A DNA stretch of 64,000 nt from positions 285,470 to 349,469 of the forward strand of contig JAFLBR010000006.1 of NCBI GenBank assembly GCA_017303795.1, in the 5' to 3' direction. Positions 35,430-43,526 of this stretch are shown here, piece after piece; within the stretch, counting starts at the first letter, position 1, and every line of letters starts with the position of its first letter. The DNA comes from Cytophagales bacterium (lineage in GTDB: Bacteria > Bacteroidota > Bacteroidia > Cytophagales > Cyclobacteriaceae). Under the pieces are notes generated by a model. That model searched no databases. It was given only the letters and a program-made list of their open reading frames with translations, and was not told where the DNA came from. The translations under genes were made by a program, and so were the position numbers.

Positions 35430-35837
35430 CTAAATCAAAAAAGATTGAATCAACACTGGAATATCGTGTTGAAGCAAAGGTGGTTTGTAAAGTGTGTAAT
35501 GCGAAAACGTTGCTGCCGCAACGGGTACTATCTGCGCCAACAAGGGAAGGTCAACAACCCAGGCTTGTTGTACAACCTGAATGTTTGCTGCTTCATGGTT
35601 CTTGAAATCCTGACCCTGATATAAAAACTGTTCATCATCGCAGCAGGAAGAACGTTTTGCAAAGGCTTTATGGCAAGGTGGAGTTTTGACCTCCATAGGA
35701 CAAGGTGTTGCCTTTTCAATCAGCGAAACACTCTGCACACTTCCACCGCACAAATGCATGTTTACCGTAAAGCTGCTGGATGCAACCAACACCAATGCGG
35801 CAAGTGCGAGTGAAACTATGGAGCGTATGGCTTTCAT
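35430..35837 (-). CDS. HYC_CC_PP family small exported metal-associated protein
   Basis: 135 residues with a signal/membrane segment (about 8-25). The pattern FTVNMHLCGG, then CPMEV, PCHK and SSCCDDE, then a C-terminal PP motif fits the Bacteroidota HYC_CC_PP family, here with HLC in place of HYC. Seven cysteines and two near histidines could bind metal ions. The family is often next to copper or heavy-metal exporters, as here, 101 bases before cusA. Its biochemical role is not established. A -7 box TACATTTG ends nine bases before the ATG. Confidence 0.8.
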   Translation of the reverse strand: MKAIRSIVSLALAALVLVASSSFTVNMHLCGGSVQSVSLIEKATPCPMEVKTPPCHKAFAKRSSCCDDEQFLYQGQDFKNHEAANIQVVQQAWVVDLPLLAQIVPVAAATFSHYTLYKPPLLQHDIPVLIQSFLI

Positions 35838-35845
35838 GCGATTGA

Positions 35846-35853
35846 CAAATGTA
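35846..35853 (-). promoter_or_regulatory. candidate -7 promoter box TACATTTG
   Basis: A perfect TAnnTTTG match nine bases before the ATG at 35837, so an mRNA starting from it would be almost leaderless. No good -33 TTTG at the usual spacing was found. The same bases also resemble a copper-repressor box (TACAnnTGTA) with one mismatch. Confidence 0.35.
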
Positions 35854-35871
35854 GTACTTTTTTGCTATGTA

Positions 35872-35917
35872 AAGGCTTACAACCTTTTATGCTATGCCCT
35901 ACAAGGTTGTAAACCTT
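35872..35917. promoter_or_regulatory. 14-bp imperfect palindrome, candidate operator or terminator
   Basis: Arms AAGGCTTACAACCTT and AAGGTTGTAAACCTT pair with a single mismatch around a 16-base centre. It starts at the stop codon of the HMA-DUF4396 gene and lies upstream of the HYC_CC_PP/cusA operon. It could be a metal-regulator binding site or a hairpin ending the upstream transcript. There is no clear T run, which favours the operator reading slightly. Confidence 0.5.
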
Positions 35918-36605
35918 AGTGGCAAGCCTTGTTGTACTTCTTCAACTTATAGTAATTGTACGGCAGTGGTGCCAGAAAACCAGCTACCATTGCAATAACC
36001 AGAGCTGTCCAGTACATCGGGTTGCCGAATGCGGCCTTGCCACCGGTAAGCATAAAGTCTGTTGCATTCATCACAACTTCCATCGCCACCATCGAAATGA
36101 ACGACATGGAAAAAGCAGTACGCAAAGCAGCCGACCAGCTAAACTTCTCGCGTAAGCGAAGTAAGGTGGTCTCGAATAAAACAGAAGTCGTAAGACCAGC
36201 CAGAATTGCCAAAACCATTTGGGCTGTCATGGAAACTTCGGGGTGATAAGCCTGCAAATAAATAATCATCCCGAAATCGCCCAGTGAGCAACCGATCAAA
36301 CAATTTAAGGTGTTGAACGAAGCGCGTTTCCAAACGCTACCATCTTGCCAAAATCCAGATACTACAACAGGTGCCGAGCCCGCTACCCGATATTTATATG
36401 GGGCCAGTGCTTCCACAAAAGCCTGCTCCGCCATTTTGCTTTGAGCATAAATATCAGCTTCGGCTTTCTCAAGGTTAACCTGAACCCGATCAACGCCTTT
36501 CACTGATCCTAAAACATATTCAACCTTGGCGGCACAACCCGCGCAGGTCATACCCTCTATTTTTAATGTTTGCGACAATTTAATTACGGATTTAGAATTT
36601 AACAT
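35916..36605 (-). CDS. HMA domain fused to DUF4396 membrane domain
   Basis: 229 residues from ATG 36605. A GTG seven codons upstream is a possible alternative. The N-terminus is a heavy-metal-associated domain with the GMTCAGC copper-binding motif (about residues 18-24) and a typical ferredoxin-like layout to about 80. Then come a short linker and four membrane helices of DUF4396 type (about 100-225), ending in a basic tail. It may receive copper and pass it to a membrane site, or act as a sensor or buffer. No P-type ATPase motifs are present. Confidence 0.83.
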   Translation of the reverse strand: MLNSKSVIKLSQTLKIEGMTCAGCAAKVEYVLGSVKGVDRVQVNLEKAEADIYAQSKMAEQAFVEALAPYKYRVAGSAPVVVSGFWQDGSVWKRASFNTLNCLIGCSLGDFGMIIYLQAYHPEVSMTAQMVLAILAGLTTSVLFETTLLRLREKFSWSAALRTAFSMSFISMVAMEVVMNATDFMLTGGKAAFGNPMYWTALVIAMVAGFLAPLPYNYYKLKKYNKACH

Positions 36606-36705
36606 TTCGGATTCACCCTGAATCACGATCGTCTGTTATGATGACAAAGGAACAACAAACCCAGAGTCCGGTAGTTATACAATTCCCGAAAGGTGTTACA
36701 GAATT

Positions 36706-37284
36706 TTATGCCACCGAATCCAATGGTTTACGCGGAGTTTCAACTGGCTTGATTTTTTTTAGCTCTGTGGGAGTCATGCCGGTAACTTTTTTAAACTGTG
36801 CCGAAAGGTGCGCTACACTGCTGTAGTCCAACCGATCAGCAATCTGGCTAAGCGTAAGCTCATCATAAAAAAGCAATTCCTTAACTTTTTCAATTTTTTG
36901 GTGGATGATATATTGTTCCAGTGTTAAACCTTCTACGGCCGAAAATAAACTGCTGAGGTAATTGTAATCGTAATGAAGTTGACCGGCCAGCCAAGCCGAC
37001 CAGTTTATTTTTTTTGTACGATGGTTTTTGTGATGAATTTCTTCAATAACTAATTTTTTAATAGACTCAATCAGCCGTGCTTTCCTATCATCAATGCGCT
37101 CAAAGCCAAGACCCTTCAAAACATGATCTAATGCTATTAGTTTTTCAGTTGTTGGTTCCTGCTTCAGTGCCACCTCGCCAAGTGTAATCCGCTCGGCCTC
37201 AAGCCCAAGCTTTTCTAACTCTTGCCCCACCACCAGTATGCAGCGGTTACAAACCATATTTTTAATGTGAAGAACCTTATTCAT
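36706..37284 (-). CDS. AraC family regulator with CxxC N-terminal domain
   Basis: 192 residues from ATG 37284, which starts at the domain edge (MNKVLHIKNMVCNRC). An earlier in-frame start is unlikely. The N-terminal 70 residues resemble a small ferredoxin-like HMA-type domain with CNRC in place of CxxC of GMTCxxC. The C-terminal 90 residues are an AraC helix-turn-helix pair (LSQIADRLDYSSVAHLSAQFKKVTG). The CxxC could sense copper or another soft metal. It is first in line with the copper genes, so it is probably their regulator. The palindrome at 35872 is a candidate target. Confidence 0.83.
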   Translation of the reverse strand: MNKVLHIKNMVCNRCILVVGQELEKLGLEAERITLGEVALKQEPTTEKLIALDHVLKGLGFERIDDRKARLIESIKKLVIEEIHHKNHRTKKINWSAWLAGQLHYDYNYLSSLFSAVEGLTLEQYIIHQKIEKVKELLFYDELTLSQIADRLDYSSVAHLSAQFKKVTGMTPTELKKIKPVETPRKPLDSVA

Positions 37285-37396
37285 GCTGAAGTAATAACTT
37301 AATTGATTCCAGAAAAGTTGCTGATGCCGATAAATCCGGTTGAAGCACTTCGCAAAATACACTCAGTCGGTTAACTTTACAGTTTTTAAGTGAACT

Positions 37397-39055
37397 ATGG
37401 CCGAAGAAAAGAGTCTGAATTTCCTGGAAGAGATTGTTGAAGCCGACCTTAAGTCGGGAAAATATACCAGTATTGCTACGCGTTTCCCACCCGAACCGAA
37501 CGGCTACCTGCATCTGGGGCATGCCAAAAGTATTTGCCTAAACTTTGGGTTAGCGTTGAAGTATGGAGGCAAAACCAACTTGCGTTTTGATGATACCAAT
37601 CCTGTAACGGAAGAAACCGAATACGTAGAAAGTATTAAAGGCGATGTAAAATGGCTGGGTTTTCAGTGGGCTGAAGAACTATATGCTTCTGATTACTTTC
37701 CGCAGTTATACGAATTTGCTGTTCTGTTAATCAAAAAAGGATTGGCGTATGTGGACGATAGCACCAGCGAAGAGATGGCTGCGCAAAAAGGAACGCCTAC
37801 CCAACCCGGAAAAAATAGTCCGTATCGCACTCGTACCATAGAAGAAAACCTGACGCTGTTTGCCGACATGAAGGCCGGTAAATATCCAGATGGATCAAAA
37901 GTACTGCGCGCTAAAATCGACATGACGCATACCAACATGCTAATGCGTGACCCGGTGATTTACCGCATTAAGCATGCGCATCATCATCGCACGGGCGATG
38001 CGTGGTGCATTTACCCGATGTATGATTTTGCACATGGCCAAAGTGATTCGATAGAAAAGATTACACACAGCATTTGTACACTGGAGTTTGTTCCGCATCG
38101 CGAACTGTATAATTGGTGTATTGATAACCTTGAAATTTATCCATCGCGCCAGTATGAGTTTGCCCGCTTAAACATGACGTACACCATGATGAGCAAACGC
38201 AAATTGCTTCAATTGGTAAACGAAAAGCATGTTACCGGTTGGGACGATCCGCGCATGCCTACGTTAAGTGGTGTGCGTAGACGGGGTTATACTCCCGAAG
38301 CTATTCGCGATTTCTGCGACCGCATAGGGGTGGCTAAACGCGATAACCTCATCGATATAAGTTTGCTGGAATTTTGCGTACGCGAACATCTCAATAAAGT
38401 AGCAGCTCGCAGAATGGTGGTGTTCGATCCGTTAAAAGTGGTGATCACCAATTATCCGGAAGGCAAAACCGAAATAATGAACAGCGAAAACTATCCGGAA
38501 GATCATAGCAATGTGCGTGAGATGCCATTTGGGCGCGAGCTTTACATTGAACGGGAAGATTTTATGGAAGTACCGGTTAAGAAGTATTTCCGGTTATCGC
38601 CTGGCCAGATGGTGCGTTTAAAAAGTGGATTCATTATTAAGTGCGATGATTTTGTAAAGGATGCCAACGGCAATGTTACCGAATTACGCTGCTCTTACAT
38701 TCCGGAAAGTCGCAGTGGTTCTGATACCTCTGGTATAAATGTAAAAGGCGTTATCCATTGGGTGAATGCTGAAAAAGCTGTGCCTGTTGAAGTGCGATTA
38801 TACGACCGTCTATTCAATGTAGAAGATATGGGCGCCTTGGATGATGACTTCAGAAATCACCTTAACCCCGATTCATTAAAAGTATTACCAACCGTTTATG
38901 CGGAACCTGAAATTCTGAATGCAAAATCTGGCGAGCATTTTCAGTTTTTACGAATGGGTTATTTTTGTCTGGATATGGACTCCACTACAGGTAAGTTGAT
39001 TTTTAATCGTACTTCCACCTTACGGGATATGTGGGCGAAAGAGGTGAAGAAATAG
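37397..39055 (+). CDS. glnS: glutamine--tRNA ligase
   Basis: 552 residues. The class I signature PPEPNGYLHLGHAKS (HIGH motif, about residue 31-45) and the MSKRK form of the KMSKS motif are present, with the anticodon-binding beta-barrel C-terminal half from about residue 340. It charges tRNA-Gln with glutamine in the cytoplasm. Length matches GlnS (about 550). The gene is divergent from the AraC regulator and stands alone. A direct GlnRS means the organism need not depend on the Glu-tRNA amidotransferase route for this tRNA. Confidence 0.96.
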   Translation: MAEEKSLNFLEEIVEADLKSGKYTSIATRFPPEPNGYLHLGHAKSICLNFGLALKYGGKTNLRFDDTNPVTEETEYVESIKGDVKWLGFQWAEELYASDYFPQLYEFAVLLIKKGLAYVDDSTSEEMAAQKGTPTQPGKNSPYRTRTIEENLTLFADMKAGKYPDGSKVLRAKIDMTHTNMLMRDPVIYRIKHAHHHRTGDAWCIYPMYDFAHGQSDSIEKITHSICTLEFVPHRELYNWCIDNLEIYPSRQYEFARLNMTYTMMSKRKLLQLVNEKHVTGWDDPRMPTLSGVRRRGYTPEAIRDFCDRIGVAKRDNLIDISLLEFCVREHLNKVAARRMVVFDPLKVVITNYPEGKTEIMNSENYPEDHSNVREMPFGRELYIEREDFMEVPVKKYFRLSPGQMVRLKSGFIIKCDDFVKDANGNVTELRCSYIPESRSGSDTSGINVKGVIHWVNAEKAVPVEVRLYDRLFNVEDMGALDDDFRNHLNPDSLKVLPTVYAEPEILNAKSGEHFQFLRMGYFCLDMDSTTGKLIFNRTSTLRDMWAKEVKK

Positions 39056-39079
39056 TTACCAGTTGACAATAACAGGCAA

Positions 39080-39430
39080 CTACTTCCCTATCCAACCTAA
39101 ATGGGTATTCTTAAAGTTGTCTGCATGTTTTAAGCCGTAACCAAAAATCCGGTCGAACGAACTATGTCCAAATAACACTACGCCTGTAAGCATAAGTTCT
39201 GGAATGGTAAACCACATTCCGACAAGGTAAAAGGCAATCGCAATACCTTTGTGATGAAAGAGATTGTAAGCAACAGCGCCAACGCGTGTGTTTACCAGAT
39301 AGCCAATCATGCCGATGTCTGGCACGAGAAACAACGCCCAGAAAACCCAGCCAGCAAAGGGCAACAGCGAATTGAGGTAAATGGCGAGGCCCAACATAAA
39401 GGCTTCTTCAATAAGCAGCAGGTTTTTCAT
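39080..39430 (-). CDS. DUF4260 small membrane protein
   Basis: 116 residues with three to four membrane helices. The pattern EEAFMLGLAIYLNS, FLVPDIGMIGYL, YNLFHHKG and HSSFDRIFGYGLKH matches the DUF4260 family. No function is known. It is convergent with glnS, ending 24 bases from its stop, with no strong hairpin between them. Confidence 0.85.
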   Translation of the reverse strand: MKNLLLIEEAFMLGLAIYLNSLLPFAGWVFWALFLVPDIGMIGYLVNTRVGAVAYNLFHHKGIAIAFYLVGMWFTIPELMLTGVVLFGHSSFDRIFGYGLKHADNFKNTHLGWIGK

Positions 39431-39491
39431 ACTCTTTTTGTTTTAAGTCGGAAAGGTAGCGAGATTTATTGCCACGACTGAAAGCCAAAAT

Positions 39492-39872
39492 TTGATGAGA
39501 AAAATATCGGTAATACTTATTGCGGTAATCATAGCATGCCAACCCAAGCCAGAATCTTCTAACCCAACCGCAGAAACAGAAGTAAACTCCTCAGGATTTC
39601 TGGACTATCTTAAAGAAGAATCTACTATAGGTTTTGCTAATGAGTTTAATTGCCTGATTCTTCCACCAGCTGAACTCTACCCCGACTCTGTAATCGACAG
39701 CACTCTTCCTGATATTATTAAGGTTACACCAGCTACCTGGATTTCGAAAACCAATGGGCTTTACAGCTACTCTGCCACTAACGATTTATGTGAGGGGTTT
39801 CCGCTCTTTCAGTTTCAATTTTCTGCCGATAGCAAAGGCTGGGTGCATGGCACAGGTATTTTTAACTGCTGA
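39492..39872 (+). CDS. hypothetical lipoprotein, N-terminal piece (frameshifted)
   Basis: 126 residues with lipobox IIAC (Cys about residue 15). The frame stops at TGA just after a T5 run (39859-39863). Removing one T joins the reading frame to the piece that ends at 40275 (join GTGILTADHV), giving one lipoprotein of about 260 residues. No family is recognised. The short spacing to the next gene fits one intact gene rather than two. Confidence 0.55.
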   Translation: MMRKISVILIAVIIACQPKPESSNPTAETEVNSSGFLDYLKEESTIGFANEFNCLILPPAELYPDSVIDSTLPDIIKVTPATWISKTNGLYSYSATNDLCEGFPLFQFQFSADSKGWVHGTGIFNC

Positions 39873-40275
39873 TCATGTAGCAGCTACAGTTACATTACAG
39901 AATACTTCCTATGAACTTCGTCTGGCTATCAGTACTGGAATTGGAGTAGCTAATGATTTTGGCACAACAGGATGCATGGAATACCAACTTTTATATTTGT
40001 TAGATAGAAGTAACCAGTTGATTCATTTGGTTTCTGTAAGTCCTGCTCTTCAAAACCTAAACATACTGGGCAATGCCAATCAACAGTGGTTCAGTTACGT
40101 TTCTGATGAAGGAATGTTTGTCACTATTAAATCGGCAACTGCAGTAAACGATCAACTTGTAATTGATCATTTGATCGAATACCAGGAGGGTAGTCGTGAA
40201 GCAAAAATGTATCTGACTAAAGAGGGGAAGAATTTTCTGATAGCCAGAATTGATGCTGGTGCGGTAATGGAATAA
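39754..40275 (+). CDS. hypothetical lipoprotein, C-terminal piece (frameshifted)
   Basis: Only the part after about 39864 is likely real coding sequence. The first 37 codons overlap the N-terminal piece in a different frame and are probably a shadow. The real part (TADHVAATVTLQNTS onward) is beta-rich, with repeated aromatic and polar strands, and continues the preceding lipoprotein once the T5 run is corrected by one base. Confidence 0.5.
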   Translation: MGFTATLPLTIYVRGFRSFSFNFLPIAKAGCMAQVFLTADHVAATVTLQNTSYELRLAISTGIGVANDFGTTGCMEYQLLYLLDRSNQLIHLVSVSPALQNLNILGNANQQWFSYVSDEGMFVTIKSATAVNDQLVIDHLIEYQEGSREAKMYLTKEGKNFLIARIDAGAVME

Positions 40276-40284
40276 GCCTACATG

Positions 40285-40692
40285 TCAATCCTGTGACTTG
40301 AACCTATAGCGAATTCCCCAACTTCCTCGTAAGAGAGATTCTTCACCCAGTATCGGTGTTAGCTCAATATGAAATCCAAACTTCTTTACTTCAAAGGGGT
40401 AAACATTTATTCCGATAGGAACAGTAAGACCTCTAAAGTCATCGCCCCGATACCCTAACCCCGCATAAAATTCAAAATCAGATTTGTTTACTATATCATA
40501 GGTTAAGATTGCTTCCGCAGAAAGCGCTTCGAAATAGTTATCGGTACTAATGCGAAACTCCGGGCGAAAGCGGTCTTCAAGTTCGTAACTGAAACCAACA
40601 AAGGGAAGATTAGATTGATGTATTCCAATTCCAAACTGAGCCCAAACACTGGCGGGCGCTAAAATCAAAAAAGCACAAACAATATTTTTCAT
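40285..40692 (-). CDS. small predicted outer-membrane barrel protein
   Basis: 135 residues from ATG 40692, which opens a signal peptide (MKNIVCAFLILAPASVWAQ). An earlier start at 40740 would add a tail without signal character. The mature protein has about eight alternating strands (EFRISTDNYFEALS; YAGLGYRGDDFRGL) as in a small barrel or an outer-membrane-associated protein. No family is recognised. It converges on the frameshifted lipoprotein gene. Confidence 0.6.
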   Translation of the reverse strand: MKNIVCAFLILAPASVWAQFGIGIHQSNLPFVGFSYELEDRFRPEFRISTDNYFEALSAEAILTYDIVNKSDFEFYAGLGYRGDDFRGLTVPIGINVYPFEVKKFGFHIELTPILGEESLLRGSWGIRYRFKSQD

Positions 40693-40740
40693 CGTAATAC
40701 TTATTTGGTGACTTAACAACCGGAGACCGATAACTATCAA

Positions 40741-41253
40741 CTACCTTCCAAAATCATCTTGCAACCTTACAATATCACTTTCATCCGATGGATTTGCTGC
40801 ATCGGTATGTTGCCAGATTTCGGCTACAATTCCCCAACCGTCTAAACCTACCAGCCGGTGGCGTTGGCCTTTATGTAAACGAACAATTTCACCTATGCTT
40901 AATTTTTGAACTGAGCCTTGCTCATCCGTTTCACTTTTTACAACTCCGGCTGTTCCGGCAATCAATTTCCAGATTTCAGCTCTTCTAAAATGATATTGCC
41001 AGCTTAGCCTTTTATTGGTGTCCACAATCAGAATTTTTGGACTAAGCTTACCTGCAATCTTTAGCGTGGCGAAATCTACCTCAGGAAAATACTTGGCAGC
41101 AAACGCAGGCGCGTTGTTCTCTTCCAAAACAAAAAAGCCACCCCACGGCCGGTTAAAATCTTTATCAGCAACGGTAAAGCCTTCCGCTTTTAAATAGTTG
41201 GCAATATTTTCAAAAACCTGAGTTCGATTTGCGTTTGATTCAATAGTAAGCAT
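40741..41253 (-). CDS. cupin protein of mannose-6-phosphate isomerase type
   Basis: 170 residues. NRPWGGF and the cupin pattern SWQYHFRRAEIWKLIAGTAGV to IVRLHKGQRHRLVG resemble the type II phosphomannose isomerase domain, with metal-binding histidines. In Bacteroidota such stand-alone proteins are often annotated as phosphoheptose isomerase, but catalytic activity is not shown. It should be cytoplasmic and may bind a sugar phosphate. Confidence 0.7.
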   Translation of the reverse strand: MLTIESNANRTQVFENIANYLKAEGFTVADKDFNRPWGGFFVLEENNAPAFAAKYFPEVDFATLKIAGKLSPKILIVDTNKRLSWQYHFRRAEIWKLIAGTAGVVKSETDEQGSVQKLSIGEIVRLHKGQRHRLVGLDGWGIVAEIWQHTDAANPSDESDIVRLQDDFGR

Positions 41254-41263
41254 GCGTACAGTT

Positions 41264-41791
41264 CTATTTTTTTGGTGGATAATTTTTAAGTGCTTGTTTT
41301 ATTCCTTTGTTAATGTTGGCTTCCGATAAGTCGGGTTTTGTTTCCATATAAGCTGACACATGCGATTGCCAAACCATGCGACTTTCCTTTGCATCGGCCA
41401 TGCCAATAATCAATGAGCCCTTCTGATAATTTATGACTTTCTTATCCAGTTCAAGTGGAGCTATAAAAAAAGGAGAATCTTCTGTGCGGTGATATACAAT
41501 CGCTTGCTCGTCTTTAACAGTAATGGTAAAACCCACCAGCAGATCAGGATTATCGGTTCGAATGGTAAGTCCTTTCTGCTTTAACTCCGCTTCAATTGCT
41601 TTGCGAATGTTTTCTCGCGCAATACTGTCATTAAGATAATCCGGGCCAGTAACGTTGAACTCGCAGCCTGCCATCCAACAATAGGTTTTGTATTGCGAAA
41701 AGTCTGTTTGTTTGTCAAACGTTTCTTTAACGGTTACCGAGCATGCGCTCGCAACAACAAAAATCAAGAAAATTAAAACAGATGGTTTCAT
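41264..41791 (-). CDS. DUF4136 lipoprotein
   Basis: 175 residues with lipobox SAC (Cys about residue 17). The mature part (TFDKQTDFSQYKTYCWMAG; NIRKAIEAELKQKGLTIRTDNPDLLVGF in part) fits the DUF4136 pattern of envelope lipoproteins, whose role is unknown. It lies 10 bases from the cupin gene on the same strand and 45 bases from the GH20 gene upstream. Confidence 0.82.
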   Translation of the reverse strand: MKPSVLIFLIFVVASACSVTVKETFDKQTDFSQYKTYCWMAGCEFNVTGPDYLNDSIARENIRKAIEAELKQKGLTIRTDNPDLLVGFTITVKDEQAIVYHRTEDSPFFIAPLELDKKVINYQKGSLIIGMADAKESRMVWQSHVSAYMETKPDLSEANINKGIKQALKNYPPKK

Positions 41792-41836
41792 TGAGGGCCG
41801 AAGTTACTACATCGACCACCTAAACGAAAGAAGTTT

Positions 41837-43423
41837 TCAATTACTCCAATCAACTTTTGGCGAACGGTAAAAATCTATTCCTAATTTTTGTAGGTGCGAT
41901 GCATGTTTACCAAGTCTGATTTTGTACTCATCCCAGCTCCTACCTTCGGCCTGCGACCAACCAATTTCTGCCACACCAATCAATCGCGGAAAAGCCATGT
42001 ATTCAATGTCTTCCATATTTACTACCGTTTCCGACCAAAGCGGAGCTTCAACACCTAGAACATTTTCACGGGTAATTCCTTGTACCCGCGTTGCCGGATC
42101 CCAGTTGTACGATTCATCCACTTCGATGTAAGCGGCCCAATGTAACCCGATGCGGGTAGTGGAATCATATTGCATATCCAGATACACTTTTTTAGAAGGC
42201 GACATAATAATCTTTGCACCTTTAGCAGCTGCTGCTGTGGCATGCTCTTCCGAGGACCAATGTTGGGCAATGGCGTTACCATCAATATCGGCTTGCGCAA
42301 TTTCCTCCCAGCCAATCATCTTTTTGTTGTTGGCTTTTACAATCTCGCTAAACTGATTAATGAATTTTATATACTCTTCTTTTTTTGTTACGTGGGCTTC
42401 ATCGCCACCAATGTGCAGATATGGGCCTGGTGTAATTTCTGCCAACTCACGAATTACATCGTTTACAAACTTTAGTGTGTTAGGTTTAGCAAGACTCAGC
42501 GTACTCCACCCAACATCAATACCCGTATATAAATCGGTTGGTTTGTTATTGCCATCAACTATGCCACGCGTTTCAACAGGACCGGCATAGTTTCCATCTT
42601 TCGGATATTTTGTATCGGGATTGTTTAACGTGCCATAAGCTGCCAATGCCGAATTGATGTGACTAGGCATATCAATTTCGGGTACAATGGTTACAAAACG
42701 TTTTGCCGCATGGGCAACAATCTCTTTGTAATCTTCCTGTGTGTAGAAACCACCTTTTCCACCACCTACTTGCGTAGTGCCACCATGCACGGCAAGGTTA
42801 GGCCACGATTTTATTTCAATACGCCAACCCTGATCATCCGTAAGGTGCAAATGCAATACATTCATTTTATAATGACTGATCAGATCGATGTAACGCTTCA
42901 CATCGGCTACACTAAAAAAATGCCGCGATACATCCAGCATAGAACCACGCCACGCATACGTGGGGTAATCGCGAATGGTGCCGGTGGGAATTAATATCTT
43001 GTTCTCAACGCGTGGTCGCGATGCTAATTGCAAAAATGTTTGCATGCCATAAAACAAACCAGCCGGTTCATAGGCCTTTATGGTTACTTGTCCAGTTTCT
43101 ATTGTGAGTTCATATCCTTCTGCACCCAGATCAGTTTCTGCCGAGTCAAGCTTAAGGTAAACTCCGGATTCAGGTGAGCCTTCAGCAGCCGATTTAAAAG
43201 TAAAACCCGTAGCCAATGCCAATGAATCGCCAAGCGTTTTATGCGCAGCATCCACTACAATCTCTGTTTCCGATGTAAGTTCAAATGATTTACCGGTAGC
43301 GGTAACCGAAATTGGTTTGGGTATCAGGCTTTCGTCAGCCAGGTTGGTGGGAATACTTTCTTTACACGAAGAAAAAAAAGCCACCACTGAAAAAAATAGT
43401 GCAAGCTTGAAAATGGATTTCAT
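41837..43423 (-). CDS. beta-N-acetylhexosaminidase (GH20) lipoprotein
   Basis: 528 residues with lipobox FFSSC (Cys about residue 20). The GH20b domain (about 30-150) precedes the barrel, where HLHLTDDQGWR and the catalytic pair Asp341-Glu342 in HIGGDEAHV are present. It removes terminal GlcNAc or GalNAc using substrate-assisted catalysis. With its lipid anchor it should act in the periplasm or on the surface, for chitooligosaccharides, peptidoglycan fragments or glycans. Length is normal for the family. Confidence 0.93.
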   Translation of the reverse strand: MKSIFKLALFFSVVAFFSSCKESIPTNLADESLIPKPISVTATGKSFELTSETEIVVDAAHKTLGDSLALATGFTFKSAAEGSPESGVYLKLDSAETDLGAEGYELTIETGQVTIKAYEPAGLFYGMQTFLQLASRPRVENKILIPTGTIRDYPTYAWRGSMLDVSRHFFSVADVKRYIDLISHYKMNVLHLHLTDDQGWRIEIKSWPNLAVHGGTTQVGGGKGGFYTQEDYKEIVAHAAKRFVTIVPEIDMPSHINSALAAYGTLNNPDTKYPKDGNYAGPVETRGIVDGNNKPTDLYTGIDVGWSTLSLAKPNTLKFVNDVIRELAEITPGPYLHIGGDEAHVTKKEEYIKFINQFSEIVKANNKKMIGWEEIAQADIDGNAIAQHWSSEEHATAAAAKGAKIIMSPSKKVYLDMQYDSTTRIGLHWAAYIEVDESYNWDPATRVQGITRENVLGVEAPLWSETVVNMEDIEYMAFPRLIGVAEIGWSQAEGRSWDEYKIRLGKHASHLQKLGIDFYRSPKVDWSN

Positions 43424-43432
43424 AGGGTTGAA

Positions 43433-43457
43433 TTAGGTAGAGCGCGAATCTACCTAA
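43433..43457. repeat. 9-bp perfect hairpin upstream of GH20 gene
   Basis: TTAGGTAGA / TCTACCTAA with a 7-base loop, ten bases before the GH20 ATG and 70 bases after the histidine kinase stop. It may end the kinase transcript or hide the translation start of the GH20 gene. It has no T run. Confidence 0.4.
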
Positions 43458-43526
43458 AATGCAAAACCCATTAAAAAAGTTGCGTGTGAAATCTGAAAAT
43501 AAAACGAGTTACTTAGCAAGGGACCG

